The notes: a model not told the origin generated them from the sequence alone. A DNA stretch of 48,483 nt from Methylobacterium isbiliense (GCF_022179325.1 NZ_BPQQ01000066.1:1-48483), one strand, 5' to 3'; shown: positions 24,226 through 33,624, counted from the stretch's first letter. Translations and numbers: made by a program.

Positions 24226-25563
24226 CGAGACGCACGCCGCCCTGATCAGCAGGTTTCTGTCGGATTGCGGGCCGCCGCGCTCCACCACCTCTCTCGCGCA
24301 CGCGGGCAGCGCGGCGCGGCACTTCCTGCGCTGGACGAGCACGCACCACATCCCGATCGACGTCATCGACGACGATGTCGTGGAACGGTTTCGCCGGCAC
24401 CGCTGCGCCTGCCCTCGCTACAGCGCACGTCAGGTGCGGGAGCCGGCCTATCTCGGCCAGGTCCGGCGCTTCGTCTGCTTCCTGGAGAATCAGGGCGCAA
24501 TCGTCGCCCCAAGCGATCGGGTCGATGTTGGGGCATATCTCGACGGGTTTGCCGAGCATCTCGCCGCGCTTGGCCACGGCCGTAGCGTCAGGCTCGGCTA
24601 TTCCGCGCAGGCAGCGCACTTCGTGAGCTGGCTGCGCGTCTCGCGTATCCGCTGGACCGCCCTTGACGAGGGCGCGATCGAGCGCTTCGCGCTTCACAAG
24701 TGTCGCTGCCCGATCAGGGCAAAGCGCGGCGTCCGCGTGCCGGGGACCGGACCGGCGCACCGGCGCCGGGGTGCACGTCGGTTCTGCGCCTACCTGCGCA
24801 GGCAAGGCGCGATAGCGCCCTGCCTGGCGGTGGAAGGCCGGCCAACGGACGGCCCCCTCGGCGCTTACCGGACCTGGCTCGCGCAGGAGCGGGGTGCGAC
24901 CGATGCGACGATCCGGCGATACATCCAGGAGGCGACCCGCTGGCTGCCGAGGCTCGGCCCTGATCCGGCGCGCTACACAGCGGCGGCCGTTCGATCGGTC
25001 GTGATCGAGCAGGAGCCAAGCCGCTCACGGTCCTCGATCCGCATGACGGTGACGGTGCTGCGCTCGTTCCTGCGCTTTGCGGCAAGCGCCAGCGCGTGCT
25101 CCGCAGCGCTCGCCGAGGCGGTTCCGCCCGCCGTCCGGCGCCGGTTGGCGACACTGCCTCGCTACGCCGCGCCGTCGACAATCGAGGCAATCATCGCGTC
25201 GTGCGACGGCACGACGCCGGTCGGCGTCCGCGACCGCGCGATCATCCTGCTGCTCGCGCGCCTCGGGCTGCGCGCCGCCGACGTCTGGCGACTGCGTCTC
25301 GAGGACGTCGATTGGCGTGATGGCCGCCTCCGGCTGCACGGGAAGCAGCGGCGCTCGGTCGCCATGCCGCTCCCCCAGGACGTGGGTGAGGCGCTGCTCG
25401 CCTACATCACCGGAAGCCGCCCCGTCGTCGCCGAGCAGCACGTGTTCCTCCGCGCCCAGGCACCCTTCACTCCCTTCCGCTCGGCAGCCGAGATCGCGGG
25501 CATCGTCGCCCGCGTGCTGAAGCGGGGCGGGATCGCGGGCGTGCCGACCGGCGCGCACATGTT
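24191..25563 (+). pseudogene. ritA: RitA tyrosine recombinase, 5' part, interrupted by IS21-family element
   Basis: The first 457 residues of a 512-aa tyrosine recombinase. The N-terminal half shows Cys/His-containing core-binding segments (FRRHRCACPRYSARQ, RFALHKCRCPIRAKRG). The catalytic domain begins near 330 with the first active-site Arg in RLGLRAADVWRLRLEDVDW. The gene is cut inside the second Arg motif: GAHMF here, RHSLASGLL beyond the IS at 28186. 1373 plus 166 nt gives exactly 513 codons. The start lies inside the RIT inverted repeat. The catalytic Tyr is in the downstream part, so this copy cannot recombine DNA unless the IS leaves. Confidence 0.85.
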
Positions 25564-25660
25564 TGCGTATTCCGATCGATCCGGCCGGGGATTCCGATGT
25601 GAAGCCGGCCACCGCTCCGATATGAAGCCGGCCAGCATTCCAACATGAAGGCGGCCAGGT
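25564..25660. repeat. IS21 multiple terminal repeats, istB-side end
   Basis: Four consecutive variants of TTCCGATATGAAGCCGGCCA, the outermost adjoining the TGCG end. They are probable transposase-binding sites matching the set at the other end. Confidence 0.75.
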
Positions 25661-25713
25661 GCGGTGGCTTTCCCGCGGGTCGAGGATGAAGATCACGACG
25701 GTGGGGCGCGGGG

Positions 25714-26457
25714 TCAAGCGGCCTTGTCTGCGGCCTTCCGCTTTCGCAGGCTCTCGCCGGAGAGTTCGATGCGGTAAGCGTTGTGGACCACCCGGTCCAG
25801 CACGGCGTCCGCCAGGGTGGGGATGCCGATGATGTCGTACCAGCGATCGACCGGAACCTGGCTTGTGATGAGGAGAGAGCCCGCGTCGTAGCGGTCCTCG
25901 ACGATCTCCAGAAGGTCACGCGATTGCTCCGGGAGGAGCGGCTCGGGCCCCCAGTCGTCGAGCACGAGCAGGTTGACGCGTGCGAGCTGGCGCAAGAGCT
26001 TGCCGTAGCGCCCGTCGCCGCGGGCAAGGCCGAGCGCCGCGAACAGCCGTGGCACCCGGAAGTAGAGCACCGAGAGGTCTTCCCGGCAGGCTTTGTGCCC
26101 GAGTGCGCAGGCGAGCCAGCTTTTGCCGACGCCGCATGGCCCGGTGATGACGAGATTACGTCGGGTTCGGATCCAGTCGCAGGCAGCGAGCTTGAGGAAC
26201 AGGGCGCGGTCGAGGCCGCGATGGGCGCGGTAATCGACGTCCTCGACGCTGGCGGGATGGCGAAGGTGTGCCGCCCGGGCGCGGGTCTCGAAGCGCTTCT
26301 GCTGTCGCAAGGTGCTCTCGTGATCGAGGAGGAGCCCCAGCCACTCGGCGTGGTCGAGAGAGCGGGCCTCGGGATTGGCCTCGAGAGCCTTGTAGCCCTG
26401 GGCCATGCCATGCAGGCCGAGCGCGTGCAGGAGATCGAGGGTTGGGTGGGTCAGCAT
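25714..26457 (-). CDS. istB: IstB-type transposition ATPase
   Basis: 247-aa AAA+ ATPase that assists the IS21-family transposase in target capture. Visible motifs are Walker A GPCGVGKSWLACALG (near residue 108), Walker B VNLLVLDDWGPEPL, and the sensor region LITSQVPVDRWYDIIGIPTL, followed by VLDRVVHNAYRIELSGESLR. Length is normal. The ATG at 26457 is 11 nt downstream of the istA stop with GGAG upstream. The frame is open far upstream into istA, but only the part from this ATG matches IstB. Confidence 0.92.
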   Translation of the reverse strand: MLTHPTLDLLHALGLHGMAQGYKALEANPEARSLDHAEWLGLLLDHESTLRQQKRFETRARAAHLRHPASVEDVDYRAHRGLDRALFLKLAACDWIRTRRNLVITGPCGVGKSWLACALGHKACREDLSVLYFRVPRLFAALGLARGDGRYGKLLRQLARVNLLVLDDWGPEPLLPEQSRDLLEIVEDRYDAGSLLITSQVPVDRWYDIIGIPTLADAVLDRVVHNAYRIELSGESLRKRKAADKAA

Positions 26458-26468
26458 CGTGGTCTCCG

Positions 26469-28007
26469 TCAGTGGAAGTAGCGCGGGCCGCGCAGGTTGG
26501 GGTGGTCGATCACGGGCGCGCTCCCGGATGGGCGCGGCGCGCGGTCGAGGTTGTTGGCGAGGATCGACGCGATACTCTTGTAGGTGAGCGCTCCGACCGC
26601 GACGGCTCTGGCCGAGACGGCTTCGACCCGCGCGGGATCGAGGCCACGGAAGAGGCGAAGGACGCCCAGGCAGGTCCGGAAGCCCTGCTCGGGATGGGGC
26701 CGATGGTGAAGCATCGCGATGACGAGCCCCTCCGTCTCGGGGCCGAACGCGCGGGCCCAGCGCCGGAAGCGCTCGGGCGTCCACTCCGCGTAGCGCCGGT
26801 GGGCACTGGGCATGTGATCGGGATCGGTGCCATGGCGGCTCCCGCCATATCGGCGCTCGTGCGCGGCCACCCGCTGACCGCGGTGGAACACCTCGACGGT
26901 GCGGGTGGTCAGCCGGAGGTCGACCTGCTCGCGGATGAGACCGTGCGGGACCGAGTACAGGAAGCCGGACGCCTCGACGTGATAATCGAGGTTCACGCGG
27001 GCGAGGCGCCATTCGGCAAACTCGTACTCGCCCGCCGGCAAGGGCCGCAGCGCCGGGCGCTCGACCGCCTCGAACAGGGCCCGTCGGCTGGTGCCCAGAC
27101 GGCGCATGAGGTGAGCGTTGATGCGCTCCACCATCGTGGCAATGGCGGCGTTGCATTCGGCGAGCGAGAAGAAGGTGAGACGGCGCAGGCGACCCAAGAT
27201 GTAGGTCTGGGCGAAGCGCACGCCTGCCTCCACCTTCGCCTTGTCCCGCGGCTTCCTCGGCCGAGCCGGCAAGATCCCGACGCCGTAATGATGCGCCATC
27301 ATGCCGTAGGAGCGGTTGAGTTCGGGGTCGTAGAAGGAGGCCTTGTGGATGCCGCTCTTCAGGTTGTCGGGCACCACGAGACGCGGCACGCCGCCGAGGA
27401 ATCGGAACAGGCGCACATGCGCGCCGATCCAGTCCGGAAGCGCCTGGCTCCAGGTCGCCTCGGCATAGGTGAGGCTGGAGGCGCCGAGCACGGCCACGAA
27501 GATCTCGGCCTCGCGCACGACGCCGGTGGATGGATCGACGACCGGGACCTTCTTGCCCGAGTAGTCGACGAAGACCTTGTCGCCCGCCGCATGATGCTGC
27601 CGCATCACGGGCGTGAGGCGGCGCTCGAACTCGCGGAAGAGGTCGCAGAAGCGCGAGTAGCCGTAGCCGCCCGGATGCGCGTCCCGGTACTCTTCCCAGA
27701 GCACCATCAGGTTGACGCCCGGCCGCCTCATCTCCCGGGCCAGCGACGGCCAGTCCGGTTCGACCCGTCGGCGGGCACCCTGCTTCACGCCCGCCCGGGC
27801 AAAGAGACGCTCCTCGAGCACCGCGTCGGTGATCTCGGGCCCAAGCGGCCACGTGAGGCCCGCCGCGGCAGCGCGTCCAAGGTTGTCCTGCACCGTCGAT
27901 CGCGCGATCCGGAGCGTTCGCCCGATCTCGCGCGCGCTCACTCCATCGCGGGCCAGCCGCAGCATCTGTCGGATCTGTCGCATGGTCAGCTCTCTCCCGG
28001 CCGGCAT
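26469..28007 (-). CDS. istA: IstA-type DDE transposase
   Basis: 512-aa IS21-family transposase. It has an N-terminal helix-turn-helix (MRQIRQMLRLARDGVSAREI, GRTLRIARSTVQDNLGRA). The DDE catalytic core has KVFVDYSGKKVPV (first Asp), LVVPDNLKSGIHK (second Asp) and PRKPRDKAKVEAGVRFAQ (Glu), and it ends with the Mu-like C-terminal beta-barrel. GAGGAG 7-8 nt upstream supports the ATG at 28007; an in-frame ATG at TMRQIRQ is an alternative. The gene appears intact, so the element may still be active. Confidence 0.93.
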   Translation of the reverse strand: MPAGRELTMRQIRQMLRLARDGVSAREIGRTLRIARSTVQDNLGRAAAAGLTWPLGPEITDAVLEERLFARAGVKQGARRRVEPDWPSLAREMRRPGVNLMVLWEEYRDAHPGGYGYSRFCDLFREFERRLTPVMRQHHAAGDKVFVDYSGKKVPVVDPSTGVVREAEIFVAVLGASSLTYAEATWSQALPDWIGAHVRLFRFLGGVPRLVVPDNLKSGIHKASFYDPELNRSYGMMAHHYGVGILPARPRKPRDKAKVEAGVRFAQTYILGRLRRLTFFSLAECNAAIATMVERINAHLMRRLGTSRRALFEAVERPALRPLPAGEYEFAEWRLARVNLDYHVEASGFLYSVPHGLIREQVDLRLTTRTVEVFHRGQRVAAHERRYGGSRHGTDPDHMPSAHRRYAEWTPERFRRWARAFGPETEGLVIAMLHHRPHPEQGFRTCLGVLRLFRGLDPARVEAVSARAVAVGALTYKSIASILANNLDRAPRPSGSAPVIDHPNLRGPRYFH

Positions 28008-28082
28008 CCCGTTCTCCTCGTCAGTGAGGAGGGGATGCCGCGGTTGCTGACCCGCGGGGAACGCCGCCGATATCGGCTACAC

Positions 28083-28179
28083 GGTGGCCGGCTTCATGTT
28101 GGAATGCTGGCCGGCTTCATATCGGAACGGTGGCCGACATCATCTCGGAACCGGTGGCCGGCTTCGATCGGAATCCGCA
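28083..28179. repeat. IS21 multiple terminal repeats, istA-side end
   Basis: Four variants of the terminal repeat in inverted orientation to the other end, the outermost ending in the CGGAATCCGCA tip. The istA promoter probably lies within or beside them. Confidence 0.75.
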
Positions 28180-28185
28180 CATGTT

Positions 28186-28351
28186 CCGGCACTCGCTGGC
28201 GAGCGGACTGCTGCGCGCCGGCTCGAACCTGGATGCGATCGGCACGGTCCTGAGGCACCGCTCGCCCGAGAGCACCGCGATCTACGCCAAGGTCGATACC
28301 GCCATGCTGGTGGAGGTCGCCCAGCCCTGGCCGGGAGACGCGTCATGCTGA
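28186..28351 (+). pseudogene. ritA: RitA tyrosine recombinase, 3' part
   Basis: The last 55 codons of ritA, starting at the second catalytic Arg (RHSLASGLLRAGSNLDAIGT) and containing the His/Arg box (LRHRSPES) and the nucleophile Tyr in TAIYAKVD. The stop at 28349-28351 overlaps the ritB start. It is separated from the 5' part by the IS21-family element. Confidence 0.85.
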
Positions 28352-29259
28352 TCGCCGACGTCGAACGCTATGTCGCCCTGCAGCGCAGCCTCGGCCTTCG
28401 CTTCGATGAGCAGGCGCGGCTTCTCCTCTGTTATGCCCGGTTCGCCTCGGCGGCCGGCGATGGCTTCGTCGTCACGCAGCGCGTGCGCGCGTGGTCGAGC
28501 GAGGCGACCTCGCCGCGGCAGGCCCGCCTCCGCTACGACACGGCTCGGCGCTTCGCAGCCTTCCTGCGGGCCGAGGACGGCCGCCACGAGGTCCCGCCCT
28601 CAGGGGCGTTCGGCCGGGGCAGGCGGCCCCGCCCTGCGCCCTACCTGCTGTCGCCGAGCGAGATCGCGGCGATCATGACCGCCGCCCTCGATGTCCCGCC
28701 CAAGGGGACCATCAGCCCACTGACCTACCATCACCTGTTCGGGCTTCTGGCCGCCACAGGCCTGCGCATCTCCGAAGCGCTGGCCCTGAAGCGCACCGAT
28801 CTGACCGACGACGGCCTGGTCGTGCGCAGGGGCAAGTTCGCCAAGAGCCGCCTCCTTCCCCTGCACCCGAGCACACGAGCGGCGCTCGACCGCTATCTCG
28901 TCGCTCGCCAGCGCCTCGGCGCGGGCGGCGACGACCTGTTCGTCGTCAGGCATGGCCGCGCCCCGACCAAGGTCCGCGTGTACTGCGTCTTCGTGCGCCT
29001 CGCCCGCGCGCTCGGCATCCGCGGCGTGCAGGGTGCTCGAGGGCCGCGCCTGCACGATCTCCGACACTCCTTCGCGGTCAGATCTCTCACGGCCTGTCCG
29101 CCCGACCGCACAGCGGTGACGCGGCACATGCTGGCGCTCAGCACCTACATGGGCCACGCCGACGTGGCGGCCACCTACTGGTACCTCCAGGCGACGCCGG
29201 TCCTGCTGAACGGCATCGCTGCGGCGGCCGAGCAGGCCTTCGCGGGAGGCGCGGCATGA
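28345..29259 (+). CDS. ritB: RitB tyrosine recombinase
   Basis: 304-aa site-specific recombinase, second of the RIT trio. The N-terminal SAM-like domain (VERYVALQRSLGLRFDEQAR) is followed by the catalytic domain, with active-site residues in TGLRISEALALKRTDL (Arg), LHDLRHSFAVRSL (His-x-x-Arg type, HDLRHSF), YMGHADVAATYWYL (His and Tyr). Length is normal. The ATG at 28345 overlaps the ritA end by 7 nt, and its stop overlaps ritC by 4 nt, so the trio is translationally coupled. The gene appears intact, though its upstream partner is disrupted. Confidence 0.9.
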   Translation: MLIADVERYVALQRSLGLRFDEQARLLLCYARFASAAGDGFVVTQRVRAWSSEATSPRQARLRYDTARRFAAFLRAEDGRHEVPPSGAFGRGRRPRPAPYLLSPSEIAAIMTAALDVPPKGTISPLTYHHLFGLLAATGLRISEALALKRTDLTDDGLVVRRGKFAKSRLLPLHPSTRAALDRYLVARQRLGAGGDDLFVVRHGRAPTKVRVYCVFVRLARALGIRGVQGARGPRLHDLRHSFAVRSLTACPPDRTAVTRHMLALSTYMGHADVAATYWYLQATPVLLNGIAAAAEQAFAGGAA

Positions 29260-30284
29260 CCCCTCTCGCACCCTACCTGACCGCCTTCCTCAAGGATCAC
29301 CTGCCACGGGAGCGCGGCGCGAGCCGGCACACGATCGCGTCCTACGCGGACACGTTCGCCCTGCTCCTGCGCTTCGCATCCGCCCGGGTGAAGCGCAGGC
29401 CGGGCGACCTTCGGGTCGAGGATCTCGACGTGATACTCGTGCGCGCCTTCCTCGATCACCTGGAAAGCGAGCGCAACAACGTCCCGCGCTCACGCAACGC
29501 CCGTTTCTCGGCCATCCGGACCTTCTTCCGCTACATCGAGTACCGGGTTCCGGCCTGCCTTGAGCAGGCGGTGAGCATCCGCGCGCTGCCGATCAAGCGA
29601 ACCGACACGAGGCTCATCGACTATCTCACCCGAGACGAGATGAAGGCGCTGCTCGACGCACCCGATCCGCGCTCCGTCGGAGGCCTGCGCGACCGCGCCA
29701 TGTTGCATCTCGCCTATGCCGGGGGCTTGCGCGCATCCGAGCTCTTGTCGCTGCGCCTCGAGGACTTCCCCGACCGCTCACTCGGGACGGTGCGCGTTCT
29801 CGGCAAGGGGCGACGCGAGCGTGTGCTGCCTCTGTGGCGCGAGACGCAGGCCGCGCTGCGCGCCTGGCTCGCGGTCCGGCCGACCGGTCAGGGACCCGAG
29901 CTGTTCCTCAACCGGGATGGCGGGCCCATGACGCGGGACGGCTTCGCGCACCGGCTGGCGGGGCATGTCGAGGCGGCGACGCGCAAGGCGCCATCGCTCG
30001 CCTCGAAGCGGGTCACGCCGCACGTGCTGCGCCACAGCTGCGCCATGCACACGCTCGCCGCCACCGGCGATATCCGCAAGGTGGCGCTGTGGCTCGGTCA
30101 CGCCAGCATCCAGAGCACCGAGCATTACCTGCGCGCGGACCCGGCGGAGAAGCTCGCAGTGCTGGCCGCGCACGGTCCGCCTGCACTCAAGGCCGGCCGC
30201 TTCCGGCTACCCTCCGACCAGCTGATGGCGGTGCTCGCGGCCGCACGCAACCCGAGGGCGCCCAGCGTCGATCGGGTGCCGTAA
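29256..30284 (+). CDS. ritC: RitC tyrosine recombinase
   Basis: 342-aa recombinase, third of the trio. It has an N-terminal SAM-like domain (YLTAFLKDHLPRERGASRHT, LLLRFA) and a catalytic domain with AGGLRASELLSLRLEDF (Arg), KVRV-like Lys region LGKGRRERVLPL, HVLRHSCAMHTL (His-x-x-Arg), and LGHASIQSTEHYLRAD (His and nucleophile Tyr). It begins at an ATGA overlap with ritB. It ends 20 bp before the right inverted repeat. The catalytic set is complete. Confidence 0.9.
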   Translation: MTPLAPYLTAFLKDHLPRERGASRHTIASYADTFALLLRFASARVKRRPGDLRVEDLDVILVRAFLDHLESERNNVPRSRNARFSAIRTFFRYIEYRVPACLEQAVSIRALPIKRTDTRLIDYLTRDEMKALLDAPDPRSVGGLRDRAMLHLAYAGGLRASELLSLRLEDFPDRSLGTVRVLGKGRRERVLPLWRETQAALRAWLAVRPTGQGPELFLNRDGGPMTRDGFAHRLAGHVEAATRKAPSLASKRVTPHVLRHSCAMHTLAATGDIRKVALWLGHASIQSTEHYLRADPAEKLAVLAAHGPPALKAGRFRLPSDQLMAVLAAARNPRAPSVDRVP

Positions 30285-30304
30285 GCGCCGGCTCAGGGAG
30301 GGCC

Positions 30305-30457
30305 CCCAGGCGAGAGGTCGAGGGCTGAGGGGTGGTCATGAGGTCCTTCCGGTCGAGAGAGCGGGAGGACCGGGATCATGCCAAGCGGAGGCGGCAAATG
30401 GCTCGTCCTACCAAGACCTTGACCATCCCCACTCAGCATAACGGGGACTTGGGATAT
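30305..30457 (-). repeat. RIT inverted repeat, right copy (153 bp)
   Basis: Exact reverse complement of 24073-24225. It carries a duplicate of the ritA upstream region and its first codons, reading inward on the minus strand, antisense to ritC. Confidence 0.85.
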
Positions 30458-30462
30458 TACGT

Positions 30463-32254
30463 CCTCGACTATCTCGCGCATTCGTTTCCGACCCAGCTGT
30501 TCGAGGAGTTCACCGACGGCGAGGGCAACCTCTCGTCCCGGCCGGTCTACCGTGATGGCCAGCCGGTGCAGTGCCGCGATGCCGTGGAACGGCGGGACCG
30601 GTTACTTGAGCACCTGGCGGCTCTGCCGCCGGTCCAGGGCGCGCTCGACCAGGTTGTTCAGCGGTTCGGGACCGAGCATGTGGCCGAGGTGACCGGTCGC
30701 TCGCGCCGCATCGTGCGAAAGCTCGGGTCGGACGGCGAGATGCGCCTTGCCGTCGAGAGCCGTGCCGGCTCCGCCAACCTGGCCGAGACCGCCGCCTTCC
30801 AGGATGACGACAAGCGCATCCTGATTTTCTCGGAGGCTGGCGGCACCGGCCGCAGCTACCACGCTGACCTTGGCGCGAAGAACCGGCGGCTTCGCGTCCA
30901 CTACCTGCTCGAAGCAGGGTGGAAGGCCGACGCCGCGATCCAGGGCCTCGGGCGCACCAACCGCACCAACCAGGCCCAGCCGCCGCTCTTCCGACCCATC
31001 GCTACCGATGTGAAAGCCGAGAAGCGTTTCCTTTCCACCATCGCGCGCCGTCTCGATACGCTCGGCGCGATCACCCGCGGCCAACGCCAGACCGGCGGCC
31101 AGGGCCTGTTCCGGGCCGACGACAATCTGGAGAGCGTCTATGCGCGGGCGGCGCTCCGGCAGCTCTACATGCTGCTCTATGCCGGCAAGGTCGAGGGCTG
31201 CTCGCTCCAGCGCTTCGAGGATGCGACGGGGCTGTCGCTCACCGACCGCGACGGCTCCCTCAAGGAGGAGCTGCCGCCGATCACGCAGTTCCTCAACCGC
31301 CTCCTCGCGCTCACCATCGGCCTGCAGAACACCCTGTTCGACGTGTTCGATGGCCTGCTGCGGGCGAAGATCGAAGGGGCGATCGCGTCCGGCGCCTACG
31401 ACCGCGGGGTCGAGACGATCACGGCCGAGAGCCTAACCGTCGCCGAGCGGAGGACGATCTACACGCACCCGGGCACCGGCGCGGAGACACAGGTGTTCAC
31501 GGTCGCCCGACGCGACCGGAACGAGCCCCTCGCGCTGGCTGAGGCTTTGGACCGAGCCCGCGAACGAGGCTGCCGGTTGCTCGTCAACGCCAAGTCGCAC
31601 CGGGCTGCCGTGCAGATTCCGGCGCCGAGCCTCGTCCTCGACGACGGGGAGGTTGAGCGGCGCATCCGGTTGCTGCGGCCGATGGAGCGCATCTCGATGG
31701 CGTCCGCGATGCTGGAGGCGACCTCGTGGGAGGAGGCCAACGAGGATGCGTTCGCGTCCGCATGGGCGAGCGAGCTCGCCGAGGTGCCGGCCTTCACCGA
31801 AAGCGCGCTGTACGTCGTGACCGGCTTGCTGCTGCCGATCTGGCGGCGGCTGCCCGACGAGGGCTGCCGGGTCTATCGGCTCCAGACCGATGACGGCGAG
31901 CGCATCATCGGACGCCAGGTCTCGCCCGCCTGGGTCGCGCAGGCGCTCGGGGCCGACGCTCCGGCACTTCCTGCGGGGGACGCCTGGATCGCGGTGTTGG
32001 ACAAGGGCGCAGTGCTGCACCTCGCCGAGGGTCTGACCGTCCGCCGCGCCACCGTCATGGGCGGCGTTCGGGTCGAGGTCACGGGCTTTTCGGACGGCAT
32101 GGTCGAACGGCTGAAGGCGATGGGGCTCGTCTCCGAGATCATCGCCTGGAAGCTCCGCCTGTTTGTGCCGACCGGCGAGCGCGGGCCTGCACTCCTCGGA
32201 TCGCTGCTCGAGCGTCACCCGTTGGCGCGGGTCGCCGACCGTGCCGCGGCCTGA
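30463..32254 (+). pseudogene. strawberry-notch helicase / methylase fusion, 3' part
   Basis: The last 597 codons of the interrupted gene, resuming at LDYLAHSFPTQLFEEFTDGE. This is the strawberry-notch C-terminal region: FSEAGGTGRSYHADLGAKNR, LEAGWKADAAIQGLGRTNRT and QAQPPLFRPIATDVKAEKRF, matching the helicase motif VI region (QGLGRTNR with arginine fingers), then a C-terminal domain of unknown role. A reading frame runs into it from the RIT right end (from 30332), so a chimeric N-terminally truncated protein could be made, but without Walker A. The Toprim gene follows 12 nt later. Confidence 0.88.
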
Positions 32255-32266
32255 GGGAGCCATGCC

Positions 32267-33307
32267 ATGTCGGGCCAGGCTTCCGAACTGGCGCGCCGCC
32301 TCGCGCGTGAGGCCGAGGCGGTGTGCCGTCATTACCTCTCCAACGGGCGTCGCCAGGGCCGCTACTGGACGGTGGGCGACGTTCGCAACACGCCCGGCCG
32401 GTCGATGTTCGTCCGGCTCGGCGGGCCGGAATCCGGTCCCGGCGCCGCCGGGCATTGGACCGATGCCGCCTCGGCCGAACACGGCGATCTCCTCGACGTC
32501 ATCCGGGAGAGCTGCGGGTTCATCGACTTTCGGGATGCCACCGATGAGGCACGCCGCTTTCTGAGCCTGCCACGCGCCGAACCGCACCGTAGTCCAAAGC
32601 CCGCTCGCACACCCGTTCCCGTCGGATCGCCGGAAGCGGCTCAGCGGCTCTTCGCCATGTCGCAGCCGATCCGCCGGACGCTCGTTGAGACCTACCTGCG
32701 CAATCGCGGCATCAAGGCTCTTCATGATGCGGGCGCGCTGCGCTTCCATCCGCGCTGCTACTATCGCCCGGACGACAGTTCGCCGACCGAGACCTGGCCA
32801 GCGATGATCGCCGCCGTCACCGATCTTGCCGGCGCCATCACCGGGGCGCACCGGACATGGCTTGCGCCGGACGGTTTCGGCAAGGCGCCGGTCTCGACGC
32901 CGCGCCGCGCCATGGGCCATCTCCTGGGCAACGGCGTCCGGTTCGGGGTGGCGGCAGACGTCATGGCGGCAGGCGAAGGCATCGAGACGATGCTGTCGCT
33001 GCGGCAGGTCGTGCCCACACTGCCGATGACGGCCGCGCTCTCGGCCAACCATCTCGCCGCCCTGGAGCTGCCGTCGACGCTGCGCCGGCTCTACCTCGCG
33101 CGAGACGACGATCCCGCAGGACACCGCGCGGTGGAGACGCTGGCCACCCGCGCCGGCGAGGCCGGGATCGAGGCGCTGACGCTCGACTCGGCACTCGGCG
33201 ACTTCAACGAGGATCTCCGCAAGCTCGGACGCAGTGCTCTGGTGGCCGGGTTGCGGGTGCAACTCGCCCCGGAGGACGTGGCGCAGTTTCTGGTGCTGGA
33301 GGGATGA
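32267..33307 (+). CDS. Toprim-domain (primase-like) protein
   Basis: 346-aa protein. The N-terminal part (ELARRLAREAEAVCRHYLSN, GRYWTVGDVRNTPGRSMFVR) resembles the DUF7146-type domain seen in plasmid primase-like proteins. The C-terminal Toprim fold shows VMAAGEGIETMLSLRQ (catalytic Glu) and LYLARDDDPAGHRAVE (DxD). It probably acts on plasmid DNA replication or processing together with the adjacent helicase. GAGGGAG lies upstream of the ATG at 32267; an ATG at 32262 is out of frame. It is 12 nt downstream of the interrupted helicase gene, whose loss may affect its expression. Confidence 0.88.
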   Translation: MSGQASELARRLAREAEAVCRHYLSNGRRQGRYWTVGDVRNTPGRSMFVRLGGPESGPGAAGHWTDAASAEHGDLLDVIRESCGFIDFRDATDEARRFLSLPRAEPHRSPKPARTPVPVGSPEAAQRLFAMSQPIRRTLVETYLRNRGIKALHDAGALRFHPRCYYRPDDSSPTETWPAMIAAVTDLAGAITGAHRTWLAPDGFGKAPVSTPRRAMGHLLGNGVRFGVAADVMAAGEGIETMLSLRQVVPTLPMTAALSANHLAALELPSTLRRLYLARDDDPAGHRAVETLATRAGEAGIEALTLDSALGDFNEDLRKLGRSALVAGLRVQLAPEDVAQFLVLEG

Positions 33308-33624
33308 GGCCGGGATGAGGGTGACGGCTCGCGCCCGCAGGATCGATCGGCGGAAACGCTGCCGGGCGTGAGAGCCGCGCCTTCGGCCTTCCGAGAGGGC
33401 GATCGGACCGGAGCCGTCCCGGTCCGGCAACGGCTGCGGCCGACTCTTTTCCGCCGGCCCGCGAGCGGGCCTTTGCATCGCGAAGCAAAAGAGCCGGCCT
33501 TCGCCGTCCTCCGCGTGCGCTTCGGCCGCCGGCAGAGCCCGGCGGTGCAGGCCCGGTCCGCCCCCGCTCTTCGTCGCCCAGGAAGGCCGCGAGAGGCGCG
33601 GCCCCGACCCGGAGGCGAACCACC
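33308..33624. other. intergenic region with two hairpins
   Basis: No gene seen. There is a hairpin at 33404-33426 (CGGACCGG paired with CCGGTCCG) and a terminator-like one at 33456-33474 (GGCCCGC paired with GCGGGCC, then TTT). They probably end the Toprim transcript before the DUF2493 gene. Confidence 0.5.
33456..33474 (+). terminator. terminator-like hairpin after the Toprim gene
   Basis: GGCCCGC/GCGGGCC inverted repeat followed by TTTG, similar in sequence to the terminator at 21348. Confidence 0.5.

Larger units (their letters stand above)
25564..28179 (-). mobile_element. IS21-family insertion sequence
   Basis: A 2616-bp element with TG...CA ends (left TGCGTATTCCGATCG, right complement TGCGGATTCCGATCG) and istA/istB on the minus strand. 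It is flanked by CATGTT (25558-25563, 28180-28185). Because the right-end CA equals the target bases, the duplication can also be counted as 8 bp, CACATGTT. Each end carries four short tandem repeats of the TTCCGATATGAAGCCGGCCA type, as expected for the multiple terminal repeats of this family. It splits ritA. Confidence 0.88.
24046..30457 (+). mobile_element. RIT element (recombinase in trio), itself interrupted by an IS21-family element
   Basis: A 6412-bp insertion flanked by TACGT duplications (24041-24045 and 30458-30462). It carries three consecutive overlapping tyrosine recombinase genes (ritA, ritB, ritC) and perfect 153-bp inverted repeats at 24073-24225 and 30305-30457, the hallmark layout of recombinase-in-trio elements. 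The left end has 27 extra bases outside the repeat. Without the 2.6-kb IS it would be about 3.8 kb. Removing the element and one TACGT copy restores the strawberry-notch frame exactly. Confidence 0.88.

Noticed and set aside
25564-28179. Terminal repeats of the IS21-family element as a CRISPR-like array
   Set aside because: Only four short variants per end, inverted between ends and without spacers of uniform length; they fit transposase-binding repeats.
30332-30462. Alternative start for the 3' helicase fragment within the RIT right end
   Set aside because: The frame is open from 30332 but encodes element DNA with no helicase similarity; I treat it as possible read-through, not the native start.
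31433-33478. 681-codon minus-strand open frame across the helicase end and Toprim gene
   Set aside because: Antisense to two well-supported genes; no motifs, typical high-GC shadow frame.
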